A stretch of 64,000 bases of DNA from Bradyrhizobium sp. 1 (GCF_023073315.1 NZ_JADPJH010000018.1:310494-374493); one strand, 5' to 3'. Positions 9,216 through 18,042 are shown, counted from the stretch's first letter. The notes: generated by a model from the sequence alone, not told the origin. A program made the numbers and translations.

Positions 9216-10445
9216 CTACTCCGCCGCGAGCGACTTCTCGCGCAGCGGCAGACCGAGGCGGTCCCACACCTGCAACAGCGCCTCGGCGAGCTGATCGATC
9301 AGGCCGTCGTCGTGATAGGGCGAGGGCGTGATGCGTAGCCGTTCGGTGCCCTTGGCCACCGTCGGATAGTTGATCGGCTGGATGTAGATGCCGTGCTCTT
9401 CGAGCAGCATATCCGAGGCCTGCTTGCACTTCTCGGCATTGCCGATGAACAGCGGCACGATGTGGGTCTCGTTCGACATCACCGGCAGACCGGCGGCGTT
9501 GAGGATCGCCTTGACGCGGGCGGCGCGGTCCTGGTGACGCTCGCGCTCCCAGCTCGACGTCTTCAGATGCTTGATGGCGGCGGTCGCGGCCGAGCAGATC
9601 GCCGGCGGCAGCGCGGTGGTGAAGATGAAGCCCGGCGCGTAGGAGCGCACGGCGTCGATGATCTGGCCGTTGGCGGCGATGTAGCCGCCGAGGCAGCCGA
9701 ACGCTTTCGCCAGCGTGCCTTCGAGAATGTCAATGCGATGCATGACGCCGTCACGCTCGGCGATGCCGCCGCCGCGCGGGCCGTACATGCCGACGGCGTG
9801 GACCTCGTCGACATAAGTCATTGCGCCGTACTTCTCGGCGAGATCGCAGATTTTTGCGAGCGGCGCGACGTCGCCGTCCATGGAATAGAGGCTCTCGCAG
9901 GCGATCAGCTTCGGCCGGTTCGGACCCGCCGCCTTCAGCAGCGCTTCGAGATCGGCGAGATCGTTGTGGCGGAACACTTGCCGCTCGCAGCCGGACTGGC
10001 GGATGCCCTCGATCATCGAATTGTGGTTGAGCTCGTCCGACAGGATCAGGCAGTTCGGAATGAGCTTTGCGATGGTTGCGATGCCGGTCTGGTTCGAGAC
10101 ATAGCCCGAGGTGAACAGCAGCGAGGCTTCCTTGCCATGGAGGTCGGCGAGCTCGGCTTCGAGCTGCACCAGCGGATGATGCGTGCCGGCGATGTTGCGG
10201 GTGCCGCCTGCGCCGGTGCCGACGCGCGTTGCGGTCTCGACCATCGCGCCGACCACCTTCGGGTGCTGGCCCATGCCGAGATAATCGTTGGAGCACCAGA
10301 TCACGACGTCGCGCTTGCCGTTGGGCGAGTGCCAGAGCGCGTGCGGGAACCGGCCGGCAATGCGTTCGAGATCGGCGAACACGCGATAGCGCCGCTCGGT
10401 ATGGAGACGATCGAGGGCGGAATTGAAAAACTGGCTGTAATCCAT
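9216..10445 (-). CDS. hemA: 5-aminolevulinate synthase
   Basis: HemA condenses glycine and succinyl-CoA to 5-aminolevulinate, the first step of heme synthesis by the C4 pathway used in alphaproteobacteria. It is PLP-dependent and cytosolic. The 409-residue length is the usual one. The PLP lysine is K247 in EGTLAKAFG, the D-x-x-H region is [17 protein letters not shown], and the substrate motif CSNDYLGM lies near the N-terminus. I chose ATG at 10445 (MDYSQFF), the usual N-terminus of rhizobial HemA, over an upstream in-frame alternative at 10472. Upstream lie two inverted repeats and a FixK/FNR-type box, which fit oxygen- and iron- or heme-dependent control. It is transcribed toward the sensor kinase gene. 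Confidence 0.97.
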   Translation of the reverse strand: MDYSQFFNSALDRLHTERRYRVFADLERIAGRFPHALWHSPNGKRDVVIWCSNDYLGMGQHPKVVGAMVETATRVGTGAGGTRNIAGTHHPLVQLEAELADLHGKEASLLFTSGYVSNQTGIATIAKLIPNCLILSDELNHNSMIEGIRQSGCERQVFRHNDLADLEALLKAAGPNRPKLIACESLYSMDGDVAPLAKICDLAEKYGAMTYVDEVHAVGMYGPRGGGIAERDGVMHRIDILEGTLAKAFGCLGGYIAANGQIIDAVRSYAPGFIFTTALPPAICSAATAAIKHLKTSSWERERHQDRAARVKAILNAAGLPVMSNETHIVPLFIGNAEKCKQASDMLLEEHGIYIQPINYPTVAKGTERLRITPSPYHDDGLIDQLAEALLQVWDRLGLPLREKSLAAE

Positions 10446-10486
10446 CGTCAAACCTGCAACGGAACTGACCAAAGGGCCGCATCTTC

Positions 10487-10507
10487 TTAGAGCTATTCCA
10501 GCTCTAA
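10487..10507. promoter_or_regulatory. perfect inverted repeat upstream of hemA
   Basis: TTAGAGCT, five bases, then AGCTCTAA: a perfect 8-bp inverted repeat 42 bases before the hemA start. The TTAGA...TCTAA ends loosely recall Irr iron control elements, but the core differs, so the binding factor is unknown. Protein operator is more likely than terminator given its position. Confidence 0.5.
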
Positions 10508-10539
10508 TGTCTATGCGCTATCCCACATTTGGACCTGCG

Positions 10540-10560
10540 GGGCATTTGGGCAAAATGCCC
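10540..10560. promoter_or_regulatory. second inverted repeat upstream of hemA
   Basis: GGGCATTT (10540-10547) and AAATGCCC (10553-10560) are perfect 8-bp arms around a 5-base spacer. The repeat lies between the FixK/FNR-type box and the first inverted repeat. It may be an operator or an RNA hairpin in the leader. Confidence 0.45.
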
Positions 10561-10578
10561 TATCGTGCGATTTGAAAC

Positions 10579-10592
10579 TTGATCCCGATCAA
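10579..10592. promoter_or_regulatory. FixK/FNR-type box upstream of hemA
   Basis: TTGATCCCGATCAA matches the FNR/FixK consensus TTGAT-N4-ATCAA exactly and is a near-perfect palindrome. It lies 134 bases upstream of the hemA start. In Bradyrhizobium, hemA is known to respond to oxygen through the FixLJ-FixK pathway, so this is probably the activating site. Confidence 0.8.
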
Positions 10593-10681
10593 GTTCGCGC
10601 GAGATGCAATGTTGCTCTGCACCATCCGCTATCGGGGCGCGTCGGCATCACCCCGTAAGCGGGACGAGGCGAAGACAGAGC

Positions 10682-11743
10682 TCAACTCGTCCGGAACTGC
10701 AGCACGCCGTCCTTGGTCTCGGCCGTCAGCCGGCCCTCGACGATCATGTAGTTGACGTGGGCGACGAGCTCGCCGGCGGCAAAGCCCATCTGGTGCTCGT
10801 CCAGCACGTGCTTGTTGAACACGACCGGCACCAGGGCGCGCGAGGTCTGCGGCACCTCGCGGCAGGCTTCCGCGATCAGGCGGCAACGCTCCTCGTGGTG
10901 GTCGGCGAGCTGCTTGATACGGGTCTTGAGCCCGTAGAACGGCACGCCGTGGCCGGGCAGCACCAGCAGATCATAGGGCAGGGTGGTGGTGAGGCTCGCA
11001 AGCGAGGCCAGATATTCGCCGAGCGAGTTCTGGTCGGGCTCGACCGCCCACACGCTGACGTTCGGCGAGATCTTGCTCAGCACCTGATCGGCGGAGAGGA
11101 ACAGCTTGTCGTCGGCGCAATACAGCATCACTTGGTCGAGCGCGTGGCCGCCGCCGGTGATCACCTTGAAGCGGCGCGCGCCGATCACGACCTCGTCGCC
11201 ATGCGAGATGCGGTGGTAGGACGGCGGCAGCACCGACACCTGCTTGAGATAATCCTGGCCGCGGCCGAGCAGTTTTTCGGTGAGCGACTCGTCCATGCCG
11301 TGGCGGCGGAAGAACAGCCGCTGCGCGTTGCGACGCTCCTCAGTGCCGCGGTTCTGATGATAGACCGATTGCAGATATTCGACCTGCGACATCACCAGCG
11401 GGCAGTTGAACCGCTCGACGATCCACCCGGCGAGACCGACATGGTCGGGATGCGAGTGCGTGACGATCAGGCGCGTGATGTTGACGCCCTTCAGCGGCCC
11501 CTCGAACAGTTTTGTCCAGGCCTCGATCGTCTCCTCATTGCCGAAGCCGGCATCGACCATCGCATAGCCGTCGCCGTCGGCGAGCAGGTAGATGTTCACG
11601 TGGTTGAGGCGAAACGGCAATTTCAGCCGCGCCCACAACACGCCGGGGCGCACCTCGACGACCTCTTCGGGGCCGGGATGCTGTTCCCAGGGGTAGCGCA
11701 GCGCCTCGGCGGAGGACGGCACAGTGTCGGTTTTTGCGTTCAT
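10682..11743 (-). CDS. metallo-beta-lactamase-fold hydrolase
   Basis: The 353-residue cytosolic protein carries the MBL metal-binding motif THSHPDHVG, with H96, H98, D100 and H101 as dinuclear zinc or iron ligands. Further ligands are probably the histidine in GGGHALDQ and the one in LPGHG. The C-terminal helical extension with HHEERCRLI is typical of the LACTB2 or hydroxyacyl-hydrolase-like group that cleaves thioesters or RNA. The substrate is not evident. Start ATG at 11743 is the only good one before the domain. The gene is upstream of hemA on the same strand, but hemA has its own promoter elements in the 236-base gap. Confidence 0.8.
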   Translation of the reverse strand: MNAKTDTVPSSAEALRYPWEQHPGPEEVVEVRPGVLWARLKLPFRLNHVNIYLLADGDGYAMVDAGFGNEETIEAWTKLFEGPLKGVNITRLIVTHSHPDHVGLAGWIVERFNCPLVMSQVEYLQSVYHQNRGTEERRNAQRLFFRRHGMDESLTEKLLGRGQDYLKQVSVLPPSYHRISHGDEVVIGARRFKVITGGGHALDQVMLYCADDKLFLSADQVLSKISPNVSVWAVEPDQNSLGEYLASLASLTTTLPYDLLVLPGHGVPFYGLKTRIKQLADHHEERCRLIAEACREVPQTSRALVPVVFNKHVLDEHQMGFAAGELVAHVNYMIVEGRLTAETKDGVLQFRTS

Positions 11744-11861
11744 GCTATCGGCTTAAACCCAGCGCGGGCGGGGCGCCAGCCGAAAAAGGACGGGCCGTGG
11801 TCTCCGCATGGCCGTCATACCGGAGCGCTTTTTCCGTGGCCGAGCCCAAGGGGCGGCGTCC

Positions 11862-14012
11862 TTACGCCGCCCGCATGTTGTTGAGGAACGCATCGATCTC
11901 CCCGCGCAGCATGTCGGCCTCGCGGCGCAGCGCATCGGAGGCGCCCAGTACTTCGCTGGCTGCGGCGCCGGCTTCGGCGGAAGCCGTGGAGACGCCGACG
12001 ATGTTGCTGGAGACCTCGCTGGTGCCGCCGGCCGCGTGCTGGATGTTGCGGGCGATCTCGCGGGTCGCCGCGCCCTGTTCCTCGACCGCGGCCGCGATCG
12101 TCGTGGTGACGTTGTCGATCTCGCCGATGATCCGCCCGATGCCCTGGATGGCGCCGACCGCCGAGGTCGTGACCGATTGCATGCTGGCGATCTGGGTACG
12201 GATCTCTTCCGTTGCTTTCGCAGTCTGGCTCGCGAGGCTCTTCACCTCGGACGCGACCACGGCGAAGCCGCGGCCGGCCTCGCCGGCGCGCGCCGCTTCG
12301 ATGGTTGCGTTGAGCGCGAGCAGATTGGTCTGCGACGCAATCGTCTGGATCAGGTCGACGACGACGCTGATGCGGCTCGCGCTGTCGGCGAGGCTCTGCA
12401 CCGTGGTGTCGGTGGCACCGGCCTCCTCGACAGCCTTCTTTGCGATTGCGGCCGAGGTGACGACCTGCTTGCTGATCTCCTCGATCGAGGACGACAGCTG
12501 CTCGGTGCCTGATGACACGGTCTGCACGTTGACCGAGGTCTCCTCGGCGGCGGAGGCGACCGCGTTCACCAGCGCGTTGGATTGGTCTGCGGTGGTCGAC
12601 ATGCTCTGCGCCGTCGACTGCATCGAATTGGCGGACTGCGCGAGATTGTCGAGTGCGTTGCGCACCGTGCCCTCGAACTCTGCAATCTTCGACTCCATGC
12701 GCGCGGCACGCTCGGCCTTGGCGGCGCGGTCCTTGTCCTGCTCGCTCGACATCGCGCGGGACTCGATCATGCTCTCGCGGAACACTTGCAGCGTGTTCGC
12801 CATCACCGAGATCTCGTCATTATGGTTCTTGGAGCGGTAGATCTCGGTTTCGAGATCGCCGTTCGCGAGCAGCTGCATCGATCCTTGCAGCGCGCCGATC
12901 CGGCGCAGGATGTTGCGGCCGACATAGAGCCAGACGAACAGCGCCGAGCCGACCAGCATCAGCGCGCCCAGCGCCAGCATCGCGGTCGTCGCGAGCGAAA
13001 TCTCCTGACGCGCCTGGAAGGTCGACGCATTGGTCTCCTTCTGCACACCGTCGACGAGTTGCTGCACGCTGATGCCGAGGCCGACATTGAGCTTGCGCGT
13101 CTCGTCCAGGATGGTCTGGCCGTAGTCGAGGGCGTCGAGCTCCTTCTGGCGGATCTTGAACACGCCAGTCTTGCCCTCGCCGAAGGCGAACAGCTTTTGC
13201 ACGGCGTCGCGCATCGCTTGCATCGAGGGAACCTTCGGCAGGTCCTCGAGATTCGACTTGACGCGGTCGCGCGTCGCCTTGAATTCCTTCTCGATCACCT
13301 CCAGCGTGTCGCTGTTGTTGGCCGAAAGCGCCGCCATCATGTCGGCGGCCATCAGATTGCCGTTGGCGGAGACCATCGAGATCTGGGCGACGGTGCGGGC
13401 AGCTTCAGTGGCATCGTCAGCGGACACGTCCGCTGCGCCCAGGATCGCGTTCAGGCGTGTCTGCGCATCCAGCATCGCGGGGCCCGCGGCGCCTACGAAG
13501 GCGAGCTGGGCCTTGCGCAACGCTTCATATTGCTTGTCGTGCAGCGCGCCGGTTTCGAGCCGTTCGCGAGCCGCCGAGACCAGGCTCTGCGTGGCTTCGT
13601 CGATGCTCTTGGCGGTGTCGCGCAGCGCGGTCGCGATCTGCTTGTCGGCGCCGAGCTCGATGATCTCGCCGAGCTTCGCCATGGCGAGCTGCTGGATGTC
13701 CTTCACGCTCTTGGTGCGTTCGTTCAGCGCCTCTTCGGACGGCGATGCGAGGAGGCCCGGGCCCTGCGCTGCGAGTGTTGCGCTCTGCGAAGCGAGCTGA
13801 AGGCTGGCGGAGAGGCGCGGAATGTCGCGCCCGCTCAGATCCATCATGGTCGCGCCGAGGTGGTTGAACACGAAGCCGGCGCCTGCCGCGATGACAAGGC
13901 CCATACCGGCGATCAATGCGAAGGCGGCGAACAGGCTGCCGCGCACGCCCCATTTCGGCATCTTGAAACGAGGCATGAAACGGCCAAGAAGACCACCAAG
14001 ACGGATCGCCAT
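11862..14012 (-). CDS. methyl-accepting chemotaxis protein
   Basis: This is a 716-residue inner-membrane chemoreceptor. TM1 lies at about 25-50, a periplasmic helical sensor region of about 290 residues follows, TM2 is at about 337-363 and a HAMP domain follows it. The signalling domain contains the highly conserved hairpin tip within 561-591 ([20 protein letters not shown]), which contacts CheA and CheW. There is no C-terminal CheR-binding pentapeptide. Start at 14012 is supported by GGGGGA 7 bases upstream; the ATG at 14030 lies before that site. The ligand is unknown. It stands alone, without other che genes. Confidence 0.93.
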   Translation of the reverse strand: MAIRLGGLLGRFMPRFKMPKWGVRGSLFAAFALIAGMGLVIAAGAGFVFNHLGATMMDLSGRDIPRLSASLQLASQSATLAAQGPGLLASPSEEALNERTKSVKDIQQLAMAKLGEIIELGADKQIATALRDTAKSIDEATQSLVSAARERLETGALHDKQYEALRKAQLAFVGAAGPAMLDAQTRLNAILGAADVSADDATEAARTVAQISMVSANGNLMAADMMAALSANNSDTLEVIEKEFKATRDRVKSNLEDLPKVPSMQAMRDAVQKLFAFGEGKTGVFKIRQKELDALDYGQTILDETRKLNVGLGISVQQLVDGVQKETNASTFQARQEISLATTAMLALGALMLVGSALFVWLYVGRNILRRIGALQGSMQLLANGDLETEIYRSKNHNDEISVMANTLQVFRESMIESRAMSSEQDKDRAAKAERAARMESKIAEFEGTVRNALDNLAQSANSMQSTAQSMSTTADQSNALVNAVASAAEETSVNVQTVSSGTEQLSSSIEEISKQVVTSAAIAKKAVEEAGATDTTVQSLADSASRISVVVDLIQTIASQTNLLALNATIEAARAGEAGRGFAVVASEVKSLASQTAKATEEIRTQIASMQSVTTSAVGAIQGIGRIIGEIDNVTTTIAAAVEEQGAATREIARNIQHAAGGTSEVSSNIVGVSTASAEAGAAASEVLGASDALRREADMLRGEIDAFLNNMRAA

Positions 14013-14124
14013 CGAAATTCCCCCACGCATGATCTTTATGTTTTCGCGACGGAGTATCCTTGGTCCCGGTTAAAAAATCGCAAGTTGCACAATTGCTTGG
14101 TTGGTTCCGCAGAGCGAAAAATGA

Positions 14125-14150
14125 AAGGGCCGGCAGAGGTGCCGGCCCTT
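14125..14150 (-). terminator. intrinsic terminator of the outer-membrane protein gene
   Basis: An 11-bp perfect stem (AAGGGCCGGCA / TGCCGGCCCTT) with a 4-base loop. Read on the minus strand it is followed by TTTCATTTTTCG, a U-rich tail. It lies 28 bases past the stop of the beta-barrel gene. Confidence 0.85.
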
Positions 14151-14178
14151 GATGGCGAAAGGGAATTTGGACGCGCGA

Positions 14179-14904
14179 TCAGTAGCGCGCGACCGTCGAG
14201 TTGGCCCAGTTGAAGCGGTAGTTGACGCCCGCCTTGATGGTGTGGTCGTCGGTGGTGAAGTTGCCCGTGCCTGCCAGCGGACCGCCGGTGAAGTGCGCGT
14301 CGCCGAAATTGTAGTACTGGTACTCGGCCTTGGCCGACCAGTTCGGGGCGAACATGTACTCGACGCCGGCGCCGACGGTGTAGCCGTTGCGGTGATCGCC
14401 GGTGATGACGAAGGCGGTCGGCACGCCGCCGACAGTGACCTTCTCGTTGTTATCCGAATAGGCGTAGCCGCCCTTTACGTAGAGCAGGCCCGGACCCCAG
14501 GTGTAGCCAACGCGGCCGGTGATAGAGCCGAGGCCACGCTGGTCGTTGGTGTAGGCGATGCCGCCCGGAAACACCGCACCGACGCTGCCCGAGAGCCAGG
14601 AGTACTGGGCTTCGGCGCCGACCAGGAAATTCGGGTGGAACTGCCAGTCCGCACCGGCCTGCAAGCCGCCGAGGAAACGGCCGTTGCCGTTATTGCCGGT
14701 GGAGAGGCCGCTGAAATTGTTGTCGCTGGAGAACGCGCCACCGAGATGCGCACCGATGTAGAAGCCGGTCCAGTTGTAGATCGGCGCGGCGTAGGCCGGC
14801 GCGGGCGCCTTGTAGTAATTGCGGTTACCGAGATCGGCACCGATCGCCGGCACAGCCGTGCCCGCCATGAGCAGCGCAACAGTCGCAAACAGGATCTTCT
14901 TCAT
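14179..14904 (-). CDS. outer-membrane beta-barrel protein (Omp25/31-like)
   Basis: The 241-residue protein starts with a cleavable signal peptide (MKKILFATVALLMAG..., cleavage near A22). The mature part has the family opening YNWTGFYIGAHLGGAF, alternating beta-strand patterns (VGAEAQYSWL, VGAGVEYMF, SAKAEYQYYNFGD) and a C-terminal aromatic-containing strand. This is the small eight-stranded porin-like family common in rhizobia. Such proteins contribute to envelope stability and are usually abundant. The ATG at 14904 is preceded by TTGGAG at suitable spacing. A strong terminator follows the gene, and it appears monocistronic. Confidence 0.92.
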   Translation of the reverse strand: MKKILFATVALLMAGTAVPAIGADLGNRNYYKAPAPAYAAPIYNWTGFYIGAHLGGAFSSDNNFSGLSTGNNGNGRFLGGLQAGADWQFHPNFLVGAEAQYSWLSGSVGAVFPGGIAYTNDQRGLGSITGRVGYTWGPGLLYVKGGYAYSDNNEKVTVGGVPTAFVITGDHRNGYTVGAGVEYMFAPNWSAKAEYQYYNFGDAHFTGGPLAGTGNFTTDDHTIKAGVNYRFNWANSTVARY

Positions 14905-15127
14905 CGTCTTGAACTCCAACACTTAGGTCCCCGGCAGGCGCGCTTTCCGCGCCGCGCTGGTTTTGCAGATAGCTCGCTTTTGACGAAAATGCTGTCACAT
15001 CCATGGCACAGCGGCAGCCAACCTAACTTATTGGGCTGTAAATGATTTTCGTGCTTAATGGCGGCTTAAGAAGTGGTGAAGGAAGGCTTAACTTCGCGAG
15101 CTTCGAGTAACTTGTGCGCGCGTCTCA

Positions 15128-15448
15128 TTAACCAAGACGCCGCCGCGCTTCATCGCGCATCTGCTCGCGGAAGGCCGCACGCTTTGCCGGACGATCTTCC
15201 TCGCGCACGTCGTGACGGTCGAAGACGTCGAACTTCTCCATGATCGGATAGCGTTCGCTCGCCATCGCGAGCACGCATAGCACCTTGGTCGCAGATGGAG
15301 ACGGACCGCTCACCTCCCAGCGCCGGATCGTGTCGGCGCCGCCCTTCTCCGGCAATCCGCACAGCCTCGCCATGTCGGCCGCTGTGAGCTTGCGCCCGAG
15401 GGCATCGGAGAGGTCGTTGCGGAGCTGCTTCAGTTCGGGGCCGGTCAT
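15128..15448 (-). CDS. small helix-turn-helix protein
   Basis: The 106-residue protein opens MTGPELKQLRNDL, then has LTAADMARLCGLPEKGG, DTIRRWEVSGPSP and a leucine-rich helix. This is an XRE-like DNA-binding fold in which a WE-x-G-x-x-x-P turn follows the recognition helix. The C-terminal third is charged and probably helical. I chose the ATG at 15448 because it starts the conserved HTH; upstream codons in this frame overlap the RidA gene region and look non-coding. The regulated genes are unknown. Confidence 0.7.
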   Translation of the reverse strand: MTGPELKQLRNDLSDALGRKLTAADMARLCGLPEKGGADTIRRWEVSGPSPSATKVLCVLAMASERYPIMEKFDVFDRHDVREEDRPAKRAAFREQMRDEARRRLG

Positions 15449-15533
15449 GCTGCTTGTGTCCAGGGAAGTCACGGAAGGCGATGCCCTAGCGCTGATTCGG
15501 GTCCATCCGAAGGCAGGCTGTCCGCGGCAAATC

Positions 15534-15938
15534 TCACCCGTCGTGCCCCGCCAGAGCGACGCAATCAATCTCGACGTCGAACGGTCCTGGCCAAGACGGG
15601 ACATGCACGAAGATACGTGCGGGTGTTTCGTCCCGGAAATAGCGGGCGTACACTTCGTTGAACACGGCGAAATGCGCGGGATCCGGCGTGCAATAGACAT
15701 TGCACTTGATCACCTCCGCCAGCGACGAGCCCGCCGCCTCCAGGCAGCGCTGCATCTGGTCAAGCACGATCGCGGCCTGCCGCTCGAACGGCATTGGCCT
15801 GACGTCGCCCGTTTCAGGGTCGAACGGCGGCAGGCCGGACAGATAGACGAGGCCTTTAGCGACGACGACCGGATAGATCGGGCCTTTGCGGCGACGCTCC
15901 AGATAGGTCGATATCGGCTCCACGCGAATTCGTTTCAT
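15534..15938 (-). CDS. RidA/YjgF-family protein
   Basis: The 134-residue protein matches the trimeric RidA family, which hydrolyses reactive enamine/imine intermediates of PLP enzymes or related compounds. The VYLSGLPPFDPETG segment and the RIFVHVPSWPGPFDVEIDCVA end are typical. The classical catalytic arginine position near the C-terminus is occupied by an RIFV motif rather than RxxV in RVAV-x-Lx, so it may be a non-canonical member. ATG at 15938 has a strong AGGAGG ribosome site. The gene is divergent from an ArsR-type regulator with an inverted repeat between them, so that regulator probably controls it. Confidence 0.85.
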   Translation of the reverse strand: MKRIRVEPISTYLERRRKGPIYPVVVAKGLVYLSGLPPFDPETGDVRPMPFERQAAIVLDQMQRCLEAAGSSLAEVIKCNVYCTPDPAHFAVFNEVYARYFRDETPARIFVHVPSWPGPFDVEIDCVALAGHDG

Positions 15939-15986
15939 CCGGGTCCTCCTGGTTTGCGGAAGCCATGGTAGAGCGCCTGCGGTGTC

Positions 15987-16014
15987 CAATGGTTCGGCCG
16001 CCGCCAAACCATTG
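15987..16014. promoter_or_regulatory. inverted repeat between ridA-like gene and arsR-like gene
   Basis: CAATGGTT (15987-15994) and AACCATTG (16007-16014) are perfect arms around a 12-base spacer. Pairing continues inward with one mismatch (CAATGGTTCGG against CAATGGTTTGG). The position in the divergent promoter region makes it the likely operator of the ArsR-family regulator. Confidence 0.6.
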
Positions 16015-16052
16015 CCGTTGTCGCGCCAATGCGGTCGCGCTACGCTTTCTCC

Positions 16053-16811
16053 ATGGTCGCAGCAGCAAATATGGTCGAGGTGGCGGCGCTGGTCGGCGAT
16101 ACCGCGCGGGCCACGATGCTGGCTGCGTTGATGGGCGGACAGGCGCTGACCGCAAGCGAGCTCGCCTCGCGCGCGCGAATATCGCGATCGACGGCAAGCG
16201 GACATCTCGGCAAGCTGGTCGGCGCGCGATTGCTCGCCGTGACGCAGAAGCGCCGTAACCGCTATTACCGTATCGCCTCACCTCTGGTTGCCAGGATGCT
16301 GGAAGGCATCAAAGCCGTCGCCGCGATCGAGGTTCCGCAGCGCCACCAGCCACGCTCGATCACCGATACCCGGCTTCGCTTCGCGCGCACCTGCTACGAC
16401 CATCTGGCCGGCTATCTCGGCGTCGCCATTGCCGACGCCCTCGTTGGCAAAGGCCACATCGTCCTCACCGATGACGGCGGCGAGGTGACAGCTTCCGGGA
16501 TGGACTTCCTCTCTGCGTTCGGCGCCGTGCCGGTGCCAAAATCCGGAAGCAGGCGAATCTTCTGCCGCCCCTGCCTCGACTGGAGCGAGCGCCGCTATCA
16601 CATCGCCGGTCACGTCGGCGCGGAGATCCACCGGTGCTGTCTGGAGCGCGGCTGGCTGCGGCGGGACCGCGACACACGGATCGTGCGCATCACGCCGGCC
16701 GGACAAATCGGCCTCTGCAAGACATTCGGCGTCGACCTGAGCGGCAGTCGCGCTCCGGCACATTTGGGTCTGCACGGAGTTATGAACAGGAGGCCTATGG
16801 AAATCTGCTGA
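16053..16811 (+). CDS. ArsR-family transcriptional regulator with C-terminal domain
   Basis: The protein has about 252 residues. The first 90 form an ArsR-type winged helix (VGDTARATMLAALMGG, LTASELASRARISRSTASGHLGKLV, YYRIASPLVARML). The rest is a longer C-terminal domain with conserved-looking cysteines (RTCYDHLAGYLG, RRIFCRPCLDWSERRYHIAGHVG), typical of a rhizobial ArsR subfamily of unknown ligand. No CxC metal site is seen in the DNA-binding helix, so a metal sensor is not assured. The start could be 16029, 16053 or 16071; none has a clear ribosome site. The gene is divergent from the ridA-like gene. Confidence 0.8.
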   Translation: MVAAANMVEVAALVGDTARATMLAALMGGQALTASELASRARISRSTASGHLGKLVGARLLAVTQKRRNRYYRIASPLVARMLEGIKAVAAIEVPQRHQPRSITDTRLRFARTCYDHLAGYLGVAIADALVGKGHIVLTDDGGEVTASGMDFLSAFGAVPVPKSGSRRIFCRPCLDWSERRYHIAGHVGAEIHRCCLERGWLRRDRDTRIVRITPAGQIGLCKTFGVDLSGSRAPAHLGLHGVMNRRPMEIC

Positions 16812-16858
16812 CGAAGCAACAGATGGCACGACGGGACCCGTGAACTAAGGGATCAGCC

Positions 16859-17149
16859 ATGACGACCTTCAAACTCGCGATTGCCGCACTCATCACTGCC
16901 GGGCTGTTCGCTGCGCCCTTCGCGGCTGAAGCGAAGAAGCACCGGTCGAGCCGCCATTATTACAGCACCAGCGTGATGGCACCGGCCTATGGCGGTGCCG
17001 GATCGCCGATAGTGCAGCCGAGGGCGTCTTACGGGTCGTCCGGGCAGACAGTCGGGACGGTCACCGCGCCATCGATCGGAACGTACAACTGGCCGTCGGT
17101 CGGCGTGACCAACTCGGTCCCGACCTGGAGCAATACCAACCCGCGGTGA
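16859..17149 (+). CDS. small secreted protein A with PSVGVTNSVPTW motif
   Basis: This is a 96-residue protein with an N-terminal signal peptide (cleavage near AEA at about 25), then a basic KKHRSSRHYYS stretch and a glycine/serine/proline-rich mature part. The last 35 residues (GSSGQTVGTVTAPSIG... PSVGVTNSVPTWSNTNP) closely match the C-terminus of the protein at 18043-18312. I know of no function for this family; the export signal and low complexity suggest a periplasmic or surface peptide. Start ATG at 16859 fits the signal peptide. It follows the ArsR-like gene by 47 bases on the same strand. Confidence 0.65.
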   Translation: MTTFKLAIAALITAGLFAAPFAAEAKKHRSSRHYYSTSVMAPAYGGAGSPIVQPRASYGSSGQTVGTVTAPSIGTYNWPSVGVTNSVPTWSNTNPR

Positions 17150-17168
17150 GTAGCGGTTGCGCCGGCGA

Positions 17169-17288
17169 TCAGCCTTCCGCGCGGCCCTTCTCGATCCCGA
17201 ACACCAAGCAGGTCGTCGTCGCATGCGCGATCAGCCGGCCTTTCGCATCGATGATGCGCGCTTCAGGGATGCGGAAGAGCCAAAAGGC
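17169..17288 (-). pseudogene. C-terminal remnant of a PaaI-type hotdog thioesterase
   Basis: Read on the minus strand, this frame gives FRIPEARIIDAKGRLIAHA followed by TTTCLVFGIEKGR and a stop at 17169. The EARIIDAKGRLIAHATTTC block is the last beta-strand region of PaaI-family acyl-CoA thioesterases. Upstream the frame loses similarity, has no start and runs into the next small gene, so only about 40 residues remain of a usual 130-160. I read this as a decayed gene fragment. Confidence 0.5.
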
Positions 17289-17292
17289 GGCC

Positions 17293-17502
17293 TCAGGCGC
17301 CCCTGCCGGTCTGTTGACCGAACACACAGCGCCATCCTGCCAGGCGCTCGGCTGGATGCTGGTTCATCCATTCGGCGAGCTGCGGCGCGCCCATCAGGCA
17401 GGACTGCATCGAAACGTTGGCAAAGTCCGAGGTGGTGACGATCTGCTCGTGGCAATTCCCCGGGGAGGCGAGGCTACAGAGCACTGCGATGATCTTGATC
17501 AC
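17293..17502 (-). CDS. small cysteine-containing protein, unknown function
   Basis: This 69-residue protein (MIKIIAVLCSLASPGNCHEQ, then SCLMGAPQLAEWMNQHP and WRCVFG) has four cysteines and a hydrophobic start that may be a short signal peptide. It resembles small hypothetical proteins I recall from Bradyrhizobium, with no assigned role. The start is GTG at 17502, overlapping the stop of the upstream gene in a GTGA sequence, which implies translational coupling. Its stop lies a few bases from the thioesterase remnant. Confidence 0.6.
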   Translation of the reverse strand: MIKIIAVLCSLASPGNCHEQIVTTSDFANVSMQSCLMGAPQLAEWMNQHPAERLAGWRCVFGQQTGRGA

Positions 17503-17669
17503 GCCAGATTTCCCACGTCGCTGCCGGCAGCGCGACCGATCGTCGCCTTGTCCTGCTGCTCGTCGGCCGGATCAGACGGGAAAATGCTGTCATAGATCGC
17601 GCGCGCTTCCTGAATGAGGCGAAGACGCTCGCGCTCCGATTTCGAGACAAACTGAATAACCTGGCCCAT
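17499..17669 (-). CDS. small charged protein, unknown function
   Basis: The 56-residue protein begins MGQVIQFVSKSERERLRLIQ and continues with an acidic, flexible tail. It is soluble, helical and without cysteines. Start ATG at 17669 has a good GGAGG ribosome site; an in-frame TTG at 17681 would come before it. It overlaps the next gene by 4 bases (GTGA), so the two form a coupled pair. I recognise the MGQVIQF start from hypothetical Bradyrhizobium proteins but know no function. Confidence 0.6.
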   Translation of the reverse strand: MGQVIQFVSKSERERLRLIQEARAIYDSIFPSDPADEQQDKATIGRAAGSDVGNLA

Positions 17670-18042
17670 GTCGGCCTCCAATGGATCGATGAACCCATCA
17701 TGAGATGATGGTAATCATTCCATCAGGAGGTGGGGCGCCGACCTGTGTTTTTCAGCTGCGCGGATGGTCACGACGGATAAAAAGCCCGTGACTGCTGTTG
17801 CCGGAGGCGGAACGGAATACCGGAGCAGATGCGTCATCCTTAATACCGTCAGCCCGCGCTCGTTGTATCCCGGAACAAACGCGAACAGCTCGTCAAGGGC
17901 AGCGTAACGGAGTGTTGAGACACGCAGTATGGCCTTGCTGCGGCACATCTTCGTGCACGTGGCGTTGTCAGGTTGCTCAGTGCGTGAGCGGTTCGATAGG
18001 TGAACGGCCGAAGCAACTGAGGATCGCCCGAAAGGATGAGCC
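17670..18042. other. intergenic, no gene seen
   Basis: This 373-base stretch lies between the coupled small pair (minus) and the second small secreted protein (plus). It should hold promoters in both directions. Open frames here lack ribosome sites and recognisable similarity. An AAGGATGA ribosome site for the next gene lies at its right end. Confidence 0.5.

Noticed and set aside
10446..10681. Riboswitch in the hemA leader
   Set aside because: The inverted repeats are short and show no known riboswitch core; an operator role is simpler.
12582..14213. 543-codon plus-strand frame opposite the chemoreceptor
   Set aside because: The complementary frame encodes a textbook chemoreceptor; this one is low-complexity and histidine/arginine-rich.
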